From positions 256,393 through 320,392 of the forward strand of contig NZ_QRJZ01000001.1 of assembly GCF_003470665.1 (NCBI RefSeq): a stretch of DNA of 64,000 nucleotides. The letters are read 5' to 3'. Below, in pieces: positions 35,956-44,893 of the stretch. The position numbers and the translations under genes are program-made. The notes below the pieces were generated by a model. It was not told the DNA's origin. It did no database searches and saw only the letters and a list, made by a program, of their open reading frames with translations. Numbering within the stretch: the stretch's first letter is position 1; every line of letters begins with the position of its first letter. This DNA is from Collinsella sp. AM17-1 (GTDB lineage Bacteria; Actinomycetota; Coriobacteriia; Coriobacteriales; Coriobacteriaceae).

Positions 35956-37086
35956 CTAGGCGCGGTGCCAGTCGGTCAGGCAGGCATCGAGGGAGGCGAT
36001 GAGCGCATCCTTGTCCATGTGACGGCCGATGATGCACAGGCTCGTCATGCGGTCGCCCGTCTCGTCGTCCCAAATCTGCATGATCTCGGGGTTCTCGTCG
36101 ATGATCTTCTGCTTCTCGCCCTCGGGCGCGGAGTCAACGAACAGACCGTTCTCCATCAGGCGCATCTGGTGGCCGGCCTGCTCAAACATGTAGCACATGT
36201 CCGGATCGCCGGTCTGCCACAGCGGGCCCTTGACGCGAATGACCTCGTCGGGCCACTCCTGCTCAACAAAATCGGTGAACTTCTGCAGGTCAAACGGCTT
36301 GCGGCGCGAGTACACAAAAGTCTCGATGTCGTACTCGAGCACCTCGGGGTCGTCGTGCTCCTCGGGATGTTCCATGGCCTCGATCCAGGCGGCGGAGTTG
36401 TAGGCGCGCATAAAGTCGAAGCGGTCGGTGTCGAGCAGCTCCTCCATGGGGACCTCGCCGTTTTGAGCCTCGACAATCACGGCGTCCTTCTGCAGGCTGC
36501 GCACGATGGCCTTGAGCTCGGCAATCTGCTCAGGCGTGACGGTATCGGTCTTGTTGAGGATCAGCGTGGAGCAAAACTCGATCTGCTGGATGAGCAGACT
36601 TTCGATGTCGTCCTCGTCGATATCCTCGGCTAGCAGATCGCGACCGCCGTTGAACTCGTCGTACATGCGGGCGCAGTCGACCACGGCCACGATGTTGTCG
36701 AGCGCGAGCTTGGGCTCGCCGCCCACCTTGGCCTCGTCGCAGAAGCTCGAGATGGTGTAGGCGATGGGGATGGGCTCGCAAATACCCGAGGCCTCGATGA
36801 TGATGTAGTCGAACTTGCCCGAATCGGCGATGCCCTGCAGCTGGTTGGCCAGGTCGTCCGAAAGCGTGCAGCAGATGCAGCCGTTGGTGAGCGGGATGAG
36901 GTCGTCGGTCTCGGAAAGGCCGCCGTCGGCGATAAGGCTGGCGTCGACGTTGATCTCGCCGATATCGTTGACGATCACGGCGGCGCGGATGCCGCCGTCG
37001 TTAGCGAGGATGTGGTTGAGCAGCGTGGTCTTGCCGGCACCGAGGTATCCGGTAAGCATGATGATCTTCACGGGTTTGTTGGGCAT
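35956..37086 (-). CDS. CobW/ZNG-family GTPase (metallochaperone-like)
   Basis: A 376-residue G3E GTPase: Walker A GYLGAGKTTLLNHIL (about 13-27), metal-binding CxCC in NGCICCTLSDD (about 68-78), guanine-specificity NKTD (about 158-161), and a CobW C-terminal domain from about 230. The family moves zinc or cobalt to client enzymes. ATG at 37086 is chosen since AAAGGAGG lies 4 bases upstream. The C-terminal domain includes an acidic stretch (HPEEHDDPEVLEYD) with few His, unlike the His-rich tails of some zinc chaperones. The cargo metal is unknown. Confidence 0.88.
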   Translation of the reverse strand: MPNKPVKIIMLTGYLGAGKTTLLNHILANDGGIRAAVIVNDIGEINVDASLIADGGLSETDDLIPLTNGCICCTLSDDLANQLQGIADSGKFDYIIIEASGICEPIPIAYTISSFCDEAKVGGEPKLALDNIVAVVDCARMYDEFNGGRDLLAEDIDEDDIESLLIQQIEFCSTLILNKTDTVTPEQIAELKAIVRSLQKDAVIVEAQNGEVPMEELLDTDRFDFMRAYNSAAWIEAMEHPEEHDDPEVLEYDIETFVYSRRKPFDLQKFTDFVEQEWPDEVIRVKGPLWQTGDPDMCYMFEQAGHQMRLMENGLFVDSAPEGEKQKIIDENPEIMQIWDDETGDRMTSLCIIGRHMDKDALIASLDACLTDWHRA

Positions 37087-37172
37087 GTGCCCTCCTTTGT
37101 TAGACAAGGCTTACAGTTGAATCTTATGCCAAACGCCTGCTCTTATACCCACGCACGGGCAAAAAACACAGG

Positions 37173-37514
37173 CTACTCCCAGGCTCCCCATACGTCGGGG
37201 CAATAGCCGACGGTGGCCTTTTTGCCGTTGCGCACAATGGGCTCGGCCAGAACCTGCTGGTTCTCGAGCAGCTTGTCGAAGCGCTGGCTGGGAGTGAGGT
37301 GCTGGATGAGCGCGAGCGTCTCCTCGTCCTTGGCTTTGGGGTTGAGCAGCTTGTCGATGCCGCCGACCGCCTGCATCACGCTCGTGAGCTCGCCCTTGCT
37401 CATCTCCTTTTCCTTAAGGTCGATAAACTGCACCTTAATGCGGCGCTCCTTAAAATAGCGCTGGGCCTTCTTGGTATCGAAGGACTTTTTGGTGCCGAAG
37501 ATTTGCACGTTCAT
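37173..37514 (-). CDS. ArsC/Spx family protein lacking the catalytic cysteine
   Basis: A 113-residue thioredoxin-like protein of the ArsC family: MNVQIFGTKKSFDTKKAQRYFKERRIKVQFIDLKEK, then a helical insert, and the end LAEPIVRNGKKATVGYCPDVW that matches the conserved cis-Pro RPI loop region. Family enzymes have a cysteine in the first loop (N-x-x-C-x-x-C/S); here that loop reads GTKKSFDTKK, so no redox cysteine is present. It can therefore not be a normal arsenate reductase; a Spx-like or YffB-like binding role is possible. Upstream GGCGGAAC is a weak ribosome site. Next to the flavodoxin-type gene, 17 bases away. Confidence 0.8.
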   Translation of the reverse strand: MNVQIFGTKKSFDTKKAQRYFKERRIKVQFIDLKEKEMSKGELTSVMQAVGGIDKLLNPKAKDEETLALIQHLTPSQRFDKLLENQQVLAEPIVRNGKKATVGYCPDVWGAWE

Positions 37515-37531
37515 ATTTATGTTCCGCCGTT

Positions 37532-38155
37532 CTACCTGATGAAGTTGGTCCTAGCGCGATCGGCCTGGGGCGCTTCGATGCCGGCGGCCTTTCCCGCCTC
37601 GATGCAACGCAGCAGCCAGGCCATGTTTTTGCCGATGTTTCGCATGGTGGCAAGGCCTTCGGCGTCCTGGGCGGCCTCACCCGGCATGGCACCAAAGACG
37701 TTGTTCCAGTAGGTAGATGCAACGACGGGCATCTGGTTGATGGTGAAGTACTTGTTGAGCACATCGAACGTGGTCGACGTGCCGCCGCGACGGGCAACGG
37801 CGACAGCGGCGCCCGGCTTGTGCGCAAAGGCCTTACTGCCGGCATAGAATGCGCGATCGAGTGCCGAGAGAATGCGGCCGCTGGGGTGCGCGTAGTAGAC
37901 AGGCGAGCCAAAGACAAAGCCGTCGGCCTGTTCGGCGGCAGCGATCAGCTCGTTGACCACGTCGTCGTCAAAGGTGCAGCGACCGCCAAGCTTGCCACAC
38001 TGGCCGCAACCGATGCAATCGCGAATAGGCTTGGCGCCCAGCTGAAACATCTCGGTATCGATGCCCTCGGCCCTGAGTTGCTCGGCGACCTCGGCGAGTG
38101 CGCGGGCCGTGTTGCCGTTTGCCTTGGGGCTGCCATTGACCAAAAGAACCTTCAT
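37532..38155 (-). CDS. Flavodoxin-fold NAD(P)H-dependent oxidoreductase
   Basis: A 207-residue protein of the NADPH-dependent FMN reductase/iron-sulfur flavoprotein type: FMN-phosphate loop LLVNGSPKANGNTARAL (about 4-20), cysteine cluster CIGCGQCGKLGGRC (about 48-61, possible Fe-S or structural site), FGSPVYYAHPSGRILSALDRA (about 85-105), and RRGGTSTTFDVLNKYF. It probably binds FMN and reduces quinones or other small acceptors. ATG at 38155 fits GAGGGAG upstream. Its promoter would lie in the 334-base gap. The ArsC-like gene follows on the same strand. Confidence 0.88.
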   Translation of the reverse strand: MKVLLVNGSPKANGNTARALAEVAEQLRAEGIDTEMFQLGAKPIRDCIGCGQCGKLGGRCTFDDDVVNELIAAAEQADGFVFGSPVYYAHPSGRILSALDRAFYAGSKAFAHKPGAAVAVARRGGTSTTFDVLNKYFTINQMPVVASTYWNNVFGAMPGEAAQDAEGLATMRNIGKNMAWLLRCIEAGKAAGIEAPQADRARTNFIR

Positions 38156-38489
38156 CACAAACTCCCTCTGCTGTCGGTGACTTCTGCGGAGGATTATCGC
38201 ACGAGCGGGCAGATGACGTGGGGCACGATGCCGGCCCCGAGGGCCCACGGCAGGCACGCTCACCAGGTACGAGCGGGATACGGTCCAGAGGATGTTGGAG
38301 TGCGGGGCCTCGTGCGAGCAGATTGTAAGGGGTCTGGGCGGGTCGCCCTCGATGGCGAGCTTTGAGGCCTTGGAAGGCGGGCTGCTGCGGCGGCTATGGT
38401 TTATACTAAGGCGGTTGCTATCGAGTAATTCATACTTGGTTTGATTCGATTGTGAATGCGTAACTAGGATGGAAAGCAAAGGAAACTCT
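38156..38489. other. 334-base gap; possible remnant coding stretch on the minus strand
   Basis: The minus strand from about 38370 to 38160 stays open and reads like protein (PHSNILWTVSRSYLVSVPAV) but has no start with a ribosome site, and no family was recognised. The plus-strand part from 38400 on is AT-rich and should hold the promoter of the gene at 38490. No other structure was seen. Confidence 0.35.
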
Positions 38490-38810
38490 ATGGAAACAGA
38501 GGATGCTGTTTGCTTGATGACTTCGATTGCCTTGATTGTCCTTTCAATCCAATACCGAAGAGGAAGATGGCTCTGCTCAATTGCTGGATATGATGTCACA
38601 AAAAGGGGGAGCGAGATTGATATACGCCCTTACGCAAAGCTGATTTCTTCTGTGACGTTATGGATGGGGCTGCTGTTTTTCTTGTGGGCGGTAGAGGACT
38701 GGGTACGCGATTGGAATACCAGCGTTTTTGAAGTTTTGGTTCTACTTCTGTTCAGCTTGGCCTCTTTGTCGTTCGTGCGGCTCGTTAGGTTTGTGTTTAT
38801 GAGGCGATAG
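38490..38810 (+). CDS. Small membrane protein, DUF3784-like
   Basis: A 106-residue protein with three hydrophobic segments (about 5-20, 52-70, 80-98) and the motif CSIAGYDVTKRG after the first helix, which resembles the LIAGYN motif of DUF3784 proteins. ATG at 38490 has AAAGGA 6 bases upstream; an in-frame ATG at 38469 is less well placed. AT-rich compared with its neighbours. Function unknown; nothing links it to the adjacent genes. Confidence 0.65.
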   Translation: METEDAVCLMTSIALIVLSIQYRRGRWLCSIAGYDVTKRGSEIDIRPYAKLISSVTLWMGLLFFLWAVEDWVRDWNTSVFEVLVLLLFSLASLSFVRLVRFVFMRR

Positions 38811-39094
38811 CCAGCGGAAGTGGCTGGACGACAAAATGGACCAATGCAGCCAATTGTCAATAGAATTTGATAGGCTTGGCTTAACAGATTTACTCGAGGG
38901 CATATCCGTGGCGGGGGATAGGTTCTATCTTGTTGAGCACTTATTTGCATCAGGCAAAGTAAACCAAGAGTATCGAAACGGTGCCCCCGGGCCCCGGGAG
39001 GGACTGCGGGGACGTTCGGCTAACTGCGGGTACGACCTATTTGCCCAATGTGTTCGGTTGAGATCGGAAATTAACCATCATGCGCCCCATAACG

Positions 39095-40624
39095 CTAGTC
39101 CAGCTTGGTGCCCGGTACTTGTGGTGCCTCTTCAAGTAGCGCTTTGAGCTCGTTCAAAATGGAAACGGGCTGTCGGTCGACGGCATCTAGATGAAGTGTG
39201 GCCACACGAATGGGCGGCTGATATTCAAATGAGCCAAAGAGTACGGGCGACCCCAAGAACCGCTCGATTTCTTCTGCGATCGCGTCGGTCTCTTCGGGAT
39301 CAAGGTCATCGAAAAGCGCCACGAACATCGGTCCGGTCGAGCGGAACAGACGGCCCTTGCCGCGCGAACAGTCCATGAGGCAGGCGGCACTTTCTGCCAA
39401 AACGCGGTCGCCCGCATCAAAGCCAAAGCGGGCATTGACCTTGGCGATGTCGTCGATTTTGATGGCGACCAGGCCTGCCTTGCGCGCCACGCGACGCATT
39501 TCGCCAATGGCGTTGACCAGGGCGTGGATATCGCCCAGGCCGGTCACGGAATCGGTCGTATCCGCCAAGCTTCGGTTGATGATAATGCCCACATACATGT
39601 TGGGCTCGGTTTCGGTGCTATCCAAGCGGTAGCCCGTACACTCGCACAGCGCATATTTGCCAGCGGTATTCATGACGCGATACTGCATGTAATGGAAGTG
39701 CCACGCGCCGTTTACCACCATATCGAGCTCGCTGCGCACGCTGTCGCGGTCCTCGGGGTGAACGCGGGCGAGCCACATATCGAGCGAGTTATAGGGATGC
39801 TGGGAGGGCAGGTCAAAATCGCGCACGGCATTAATCGACCATTGCGATTCGCCGGTATCGAGGTTAAGGATAAACGGATAGCGCGTCTCGGAGCTCATGG
39901 AGATCGCTTGGAACACCCGGTCGTTGCAGGGAGGCTGATTGGCGATCGGGTGCATGGATGCGTCGTTTTCCTTCGGCTGCTGCACACGGTGCATGAGCTT
40001 GTAGCGATACATTTTGCGGTCGGCGTCCTTTGTCATCTGGCGACGCGTATCGCCTGCCAGCGGGTCGACGCGCGAGCAGCCAAAGCTAAAGCTAGCGATC
40101 ATGGGCGCTTTGCCGCCCGATGTTGCCTCGATAAGGTTGGCGCGCGTCCGCTCCAGGCGCTGCTCGAGTTCGGCTTCGTCTGTCGTGGGGGATATAAGTA
40201 CAAATTCGTCTCCACCGATACGGAACAGCAGGTCATTGGGTTCCATTGTCTCGGTAAGCGCGCGGCAGATGCTCAGAATGTAGCGATTGCCCTCGGCGTG
40301 GCCAAACGTATCGTTGCAGTGCTTGAGGTGGTCGATGTCAATATAGGCGCAGGTGAAGGGAACACCTTTGCGCCAGAGCTGGTCGATATGGCAATCGAGC
40401 CCACCACGGTTGCCAAGATTGGTGAGTGAATCGATATAGGCGCCGCGCTCAAGCAGCTCGCGTTCTTGCTGCAGGATGGCAAATGTCTTCTGTAACTGCT
40501 CGCCGATGGCGCGCAGCTCCGTGGGCAGTGCAGCGACATCGAGCTCTGCGGTTGAGGCCCCGTTCGCGAGTCGCTGAAGATGGGTAATGATTGATTGCTC
40601 GCCCAGGCGATACGACTCGTTCAT
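39095..40624 (-). CDS. Diguanylate cyclase-like protein: GGDEF-PAS-degenerate GGDEF
   Basis: A 509-residue cytosolic protein. A helical start (1-60) leads to a canonical GGDEF domain (DSLTNLGNRGGLDCHIDQ near 68; active site RIGGDEFVLI near 140), then a PAS-like region (about 215-335, WLARVHPEDRDSVRSEL), then a second GGDEF-like fold whose active site is degenerate (RSTGPMFVALFDD). The first domain should make c-di-GMP; the second may bind nucleotides or only fold. No membrane segment. AAGGAGG precedes the ATG by 9 bases. It is the closest relative of the 905-residue protein encoded just upstream on the same strand. Confidence 0.88.
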   Translation of the reverse strand: MNESYRLGEQSIITHLQRLANGASTAELDVAALPTELRAIGEQLQKTFAILQQERELLERGAYIDSLTNLGNRGGLDCHIDQLWRKGVPFTCAYIDIDHLKHCNDTFGHAEGNRYILSICRALTETMEPNDLLFRIGGDEFVLISPTTDEAELEQRLERTRANLIEATSGGKAPMIASFSFGCSRVDPLAGDTRRQMTKDADRKMYRYKLMHRVQQPKENDASMHPIANQPPCNDRVFQAISMSSETRYPFILNLDTGESQWSINAVRDFDLPSQHPYNSLDMWLARVHPEDRDSVRSELDMVVNGAWHFHYMQYRVMNTAGKYALCECTGYRLDSTETEPNMYVGIIINRSLADTTDSVTGLGDIHALVNAIGEMRRVARKAGLVAIKIDDIAKVNARFGFDAGDRVLAESAACLMDCSRGKGRLFRSTGPMFVALFDDLDPEETDAIAEEIERFLGSPVLFGSFEYQPPIRVATLHLDAVDRQPVSILNELKALLEEAPQVPGTKLD

Positions 40625-40750
40625 GATGGATAACCTCCTTGGGCACAACAGTGGTTTGTATCATATCCCCAATTCGGTTTGGATTGGGGGAATAAGTTAG
40701 CCGATGGGGACAAACGCCCCTTCGGCGGTAGTGTTTTGCGCGTAAGCGTA

Positions 40751-43468
40751 TCAGTTGCGGCCGCCGCCATCGAGCAGCGCTTCAAAATCCTCCGCCTGCA
40801 TGGGGCGGTAGTAGAGGAAGCCCTGAGCGTAGCGGGCACCCATGTGGCGCAACATGTTTGCCTGCTCTTTGGTCTCGACGCCTTCGATTACAACGGGCAG
40901 ATGGAGCGATTGTGCCATCTCGAGCATTGATGAAACGATTTGCGCGCTGCGACCTTGATCGCGGCCGGCGGGTACAAACGTGCGGTCGAGCTTGATGACG
41001 TCGACGTTGACGTTCTTGAGCATCGCGAGCGTAGACTGGCCGGTGCCAAAATCGTCCATGTAGGTCGAGAAACCGCGGGTGTGCAGGTCAGCCGTCAGCC
41101 TATCCACGGCCTCGGACTCTCCCGTATAGGCCGTCTCGGTGATCTCGATGCGCATGAGCTCGGGCGGCAGGTTGTATTGGGCGGCGAGCGCCCCCATATG
41201 CTCGGCGACGTCGCAGGCAAGGATATCCACGCGCGAAACATTCAGCGAGATCGGAACCACGCGCAGCTCTCGATCGATGCGCTCGCGCAGCCACGAGGCA
41301 ACGCCCTGCCAAACGTATTTGTCGAGCGTCACCACAAAACCGCTTTCTTCGAGGGCGGGGATAAAGGTAGCGGGTGAAATGAGGGAGCCATCCTTGTCAA
41401 TCCAGCGCGTGAGTGCCTCGGCGCCAATGATCTCGCCGGTTTCCATGTCGACCTGGGGCTGCACGTAGTAGGTAATGCGGCCGTTTGAGAGCGCATACTG
41501 GAATTCGGTCAGCGTGCGGTGGAACGCGATTTCGTGCTCGTATTCCTCGGGGCGGAAAATGGCAATGCGCTCCTTAAAGTCGTTTTTTGCGCGCCGATTG
41601 GTAAACATGGCCTTGGCCTGCGCATCGATGGTGATTTCCTCGTTGGAGTCGATGGGGTAGACGCCCATGGACGGCCAGAAGCCCACGCCGTCATCATGCT
41701 TGGCCACGGCCTGGCGAACGCGGTTGTAGATTTGATGGACGGTGTCGTGCTTAAAGGGGATGAGTACGCAAAAATCGTCTTGGCCCCAGTACCCTGCGAC
41801 GCCCATGGCGGCATTCTCGATGTCCTTGAGAACCGTGCCCACATCGGCGAGTACGCGGTCGCCCTCGGCCTGTCCGTGCCATTCGTTGAACAGTCGCATG
41901 TGCCCCATATCGACGGTGGCGATACACCAGGCGCCGTTGCGCCTTGTCTCGAGAAATTCGTTGACGCGGCGCATAAACTCGCTGGGTCGATAGAGACCCG
42001 TGAGCGGATCGATGCGTTCGGCGATGGCGCTTTTGCGCTCCACCTCGGGTATGGGGAGGCTGTCGTTGGGAACAAGCCCGCCGGCCGTGCGAATGCGACG
42101 GTCGAGTTCGCCTAAAACGGCGGCCGTTTGATTGGTCAGGTGCTCGTAAAAGGCCGGAACGACAAGACAGACGGGGGTAATAGTGTCGCCCGCGATTCGA
42201 ACGGGAGCGAAAACGGCCTCTTTTAGATGATGGACCAGTTGCTCGAACGCCTCATGGTCCAAATCGTTGCTGAGCACGACGAACTGGGCGTTGCGTGAAC
42301 GGAAGACGCGACTCCTGCCGCGAGTAATCGACAGCATGCGGCCTGCGTATTCGGCGAGCATGTTGTCGACGGCCTCGGCCCCGTAGAGCTCGTTGAGCTT
42401 TGCCGTGCCGCGAACGCGCACTGCTATAAGCCCCGTCTCGCAACGGTCGCGACGGCAGGCATCGATAGCGTTGATCAGCGTGCGCTGCGTTCCGAGACCC
42501 GTGGCGGCGTCGACGGTCTCGGCAAGCGAGTGGTTGACGAGCTCGCCGACATAGAGCGAGGGGACATTTCCGTCGCCGTCGATACGAAACCCGCGAGCAC
42601 GGCCGAGGATGTAATCGCCGGCGGCATTGCGCACGCGGTACTGCATGACGTGACGATGTTTGGAGCCGTCATAGATTTGGTCGATGTCGTTGGTATAGGC
42701 CTCAAGGTCATCGGGATGGACACGCGTTTTCCAATAATCGTGACAGTTGTCTATATGCTCCGAAGGAAGACCAAGATCGCGCAAGGCGCCTTGTGACCAA
42801 AGGGTTCGATGTTTGTCTAAGTTCTCGATAAAGAAATAGCGGCCTTCGTTGAGCATCGAAAGGGCGTCGAAAACTCGATCGCTTATTTCGAAGTCGTCGG
42901 TGTGGGCTTGTGCGATATTGCGTCGATCAAGGTGCACGGCATGACGTAGCTTGTAGTCGTACATGCGATGGTCGGCATCGTTCGTCAAGCGATTGGGGGC
43001 TTCGCCCAGGGCGGGGTCGGCGTGTGCCACTCCGTAGCTAAACGAGTGAGGCATCTCGGCATCGTTGTTTTTGAGCAGGACCGTTCGGCAGCGTTCCAGA
43101 CGTTCGGCGAGGTCGTCCTCGGTTGCAATCGTAGACAGGATGGCAAACTCGTCGCCTCCCAGACGAAACGCCGCTTCGTCCACCTCCATATACAGCTTGA
43201 GATAGAGGCTTACCTGCAAAATATAGCGGTTGCCCTCGTCATGGCCAAAGACGTCGTTGCAGTGCTTGAGATTGTCGATATCGATGTACGCCATGGTAAC
43301 GGGGGTGTCCTGCTCCCAGAGCTCCTCGAGGGAACGGGCAAAGCCGCCGCGGTTGCCAAGCCCGGTAAGCTGGTCGGTAAAGGCGGTCCTGACCAGATCC
43401 TCCTGACGCTTGAGAAGGTCGCGGACGGTCTTTTCGAGCGTTTCAGTGTAATTGCTGGGGGTATCCAT
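40751..43468 (-). CDS. Dual c-di-GMP protein: GGDEF-PAS-GGDEF-GGDEF-EAL
   Basis: A 905-residue protein. Seen: GGDEF 1 (DQLTGLGNRGGFARSLEELW near 32; RLGGDEFAIL near 102), PAS-like region (about 190-310), degenerate GGDEF 2 (RSRNAQFVVLSND), GGDEF 3 (DPLTGLYRPSEFMRR near 485; GYWGQDDFCVLIPF, so GQDDF instead of GGDEF), and an EAL domain (GAEALTRW near 680, MDDFGTGQSTLAML near 790, IEGVET near 850) with all usual metal ligands visible. The EAL part should hydrolyse c-di-GMP. Start: ATG at 43468 has only a weak ribosome site; GTG at 43523 in the same frame is the alternative. A paralogue lies directly downstream. Confidence 0.87.
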   Translation of the reverse strand: MDTPSNYTETLEKTVRDLLKRQEDLVRTAFTDQLTGLGNRGGFARSLEELWEQDTPVTMAYIDIDNLKHCNDVFGHDEGNRYILQVSLYLKLYMEVDEAAFRLGGDEFAILSTIATEDDLAERLERCRTVLLKNNDAEMPHSFSYGVAHADPALGEAPNRLTNDADHRMYDYKLRHAVHLDRRNIAQAHTDDFEISDRVFDALSMLNEGRYFFIENLDKHRTLWSQGALRDLGLPSEHIDNCHDYWKTRVHPDDLEAYTNDIDQIYDGSKHRHVMQYRVRNAAGDYILGRARGFRIDGDGNVPSLYVGELVNHSLAETVDAATGLGTQRTLINAIDACRRDRCETGLIAVRVRGTAKLNELYGAEAVDNMLAEYAGRMLSITRGRSRVFRSRNAQFVVLSNDLDHEAFEQLVHHLKEAVFAPVRIAGDTITPVCLVVPAFYEHLTNQTAAVLGELDRRIRTAGGLVPNDSLPIPEVERKSAIAERIDPLTGLYRPSEFMRRVNEFLETRRNGAWCIATVDMGHMRLFNEWHGQAEGDRVLADVGTVLKDIENAAMGVAGYWGQDDFCVLIPFKHDTVHQIYNRVRQAVAKHDDGVGFWPSMGVYPIDSNEEITIDAQAKAMFTNRRAKNDFKERIAIFRPEEYEHEIAFHRTLTEFQYALSNGRITYYVQPQVDMETGEIIGAEALTRWIDKDGSLISPATFIPALEESGFVVTLDKYVWQGVASWLRERIDRELRVVPISLNVSRVDILACDVAEHMGALAAQYNLPPELMRIEITETAYTGESEAVDRLTADLHTRGFSTYMDDFGTGQSTLAMLKNVNVDVIKLDRTFVPAGRDQGRSAQIVSSMLEMAQSLHLPVVIEGVETKEQANMLRHMGARYAQGFLYYRPMQAEDFEALLDGGGRN

Positions 43469-43787
43469 GCTGTAGGCGGCTTTCTGGGGTCGGGGCGGAT
43501 TGCGTCGGGCGAGCTCGTTGTGCACACGCGTTGTTGCTCAACGCCTCGCGTGTTTCCAAGCCCCCGCCTTGCTGCGTCGTTGGGTTTATTTGTCGGCTGA
43601 CGTTCGTTGCTGATAACTACTGAGTAGTATAAACAAGTGTATGGAATTATGTAGGGGTGCCCATGTTGCGGGCGGCCATTATTCGCCAAACGGTAACGCG
43701 ACGATGTTCGATGAAAATGCGACTGAGGCGATATATGTTGACGGGTATACTTGTTTCGTTTTAAAACGCAGGAACGGAGATGGTCGC

Positions 43788-44657
43788 ATGGCACAGTCAA
43801 ATCTGACGCGCACGGTGGGGCTTGCGCTCGAGGGAGGCGGCTACCGCGGTATGTATACGGCGGGCGTGCTCGACGTATGGATGGAGCGTGGCTTGACCTG
43901 CGACCATATGGTGGGTGTCTCGGCGGGCGCGGCGTTTGGCTACAACTTTAAATCGCGCCAGATTGGTCGTGCCATTCGCTACAACAAGGCCTATTGCGCC
44001 GATAAGCGCTATGCGGGTGTAGCAAGCTGGCTGCGAACCGGCGATATGTTCAATGCAGATTTTGCCTATCACGAGGTGCCCATCGAGCGCGATCCCATCG
44101 ACCTGGAGACATATCGTGCCTGCCCCATGCGGTTTACGTGCGTGTGTACCGATATCGAGACGGGCAAGGCCGTCTATCGCGATCTGCCGTATGGCGACGA
44201 GCGCGATATCGAGTGGATTCGGGCGTCGTCTGCTATTCCCGTGGCAACGCGTCCTGTCGCCATTGAGGGGCATAAATATCTGGATGGCGGCGTGGCCGAT
44301 TCCATTCCCAGTGCTTGGCTGTTTGCGCAGGGGTATGACCGCAATATTGTGGTACTCACGCAGCCGGCGGGCTTTGTGAAGCAGCCCAACAGCGTGATGC
44401 CCATGCTGCGGCGCGTGTTCCGTCACTACCCGGAGTTTGTTGCGGCGCTTGAGCATCGGCATGAGGCCTACAATGCCACGCTTGATGACCTGGCACATCG
44501 CGAGGCTGCCGGCGAGGTCTTTGTGGTGCGGCCGAGCGAATCGGTAAAGGTGCCGTCGCTGTGCCGCGAGCCCGATGAGCTTGAGCGTATCTATCAGATC
44601 GGCCGCCACGATGCGGAGGCGTCTTTGTCCGCGCTGGAAACGTATCTGGCGGGGTAG
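43788..44657 (+). CDS. Patatin-like phospholipase
   Basis: A 289-residue patatin-domain protein: oxyanion motif EGGGYRGMYTAGVLDV (about 17-32), nucleophile elbow GVSAG (about 44-48), and the catalytic Asp in LDGGVADSIPS (about 165-175). It is a likely cytosolic lipid acyl hydrolase (no signal peptide); RpoH-like YjjU/RssA members of this family are common in bacteria. GGAACGGAG lies 8-14 bases before the ATG. Divergent to the c-di-GMP protein. A tandem repeat array follows the stop. Confidence 0.88.
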   Translation: MAQSNLTRTVGLALEGGGYRGMYTAGVLDVWMERGLTCDHMVGVSAGAAFGYNFKSRQIGRAIRYNKAYCADKRYAGVASWLRTGDMFNADFAYHEVPIERDPIDLETYRACPMRFTCVCTDIETGKAVYRDLPYGDERDIEWIRASSAIPVATRPVAIEGHKYLDGGVADSIPSAWLFAQGYDRNIVVLTQPAGFVKQPNSVMPMLRRVFRHYPEFVAALEHRHEAYNATLDDLAHREAAGEVFVVRPSESVKVPSLCREPDELERIYQIGRHDAEASLSALETYLAG

Positions 44658-44679
44658 GACAAGCTGCCGCGGACTCGGC

Positions 44680-44849
44680 GGAAAGCGCGTCCCAGAATGA
44701 GCGCTCAGAACGGGTTACAGTTTCCCAAACGGTGGGGTTTCGGAAAGTTCGTCCCGGAATATGCGTTCAGACTGGGATGCGGTTTCCCGTTAAGCCTCTA
44801 TATGGAAACCGCATCCCAGAATGGGTGTCCAAACTGGGATGCGCTTTCC
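44680..44849. repeat. Three tandem degenerate 62-base units
   Basis: Units begin GGAAAGCGCGTCCCAGAATG (44680), GGAAAGTTCGTCCCGGAATA (44742) and GGAAACCGCATCCCAGAATG (44804), spaced exactly 62 bases. Each holds a later CTGGGATGCGGTTTCC-like box. Units 2 and 3 form a perfect 16-base inverted repeat (44772-44787 with 44804-44819). The array sits between the convergent patatin and thiE genes. Confidence 0.75.
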
Positions 44850-44893
44850 ATTGCTGAAGATATGAAGCTGCGAATCGGCTGCTCGACTTATGC

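Noticed and set aside
38836..39147. 103-codon plus-strand frame downstream of the DUF3784-like gene
   Set aside because: No ribosome site, overlaps the 3' end of the GGDEF gene and has no resemblance to a family. The 284-base gap 38811-39094 is otherwise featureless.
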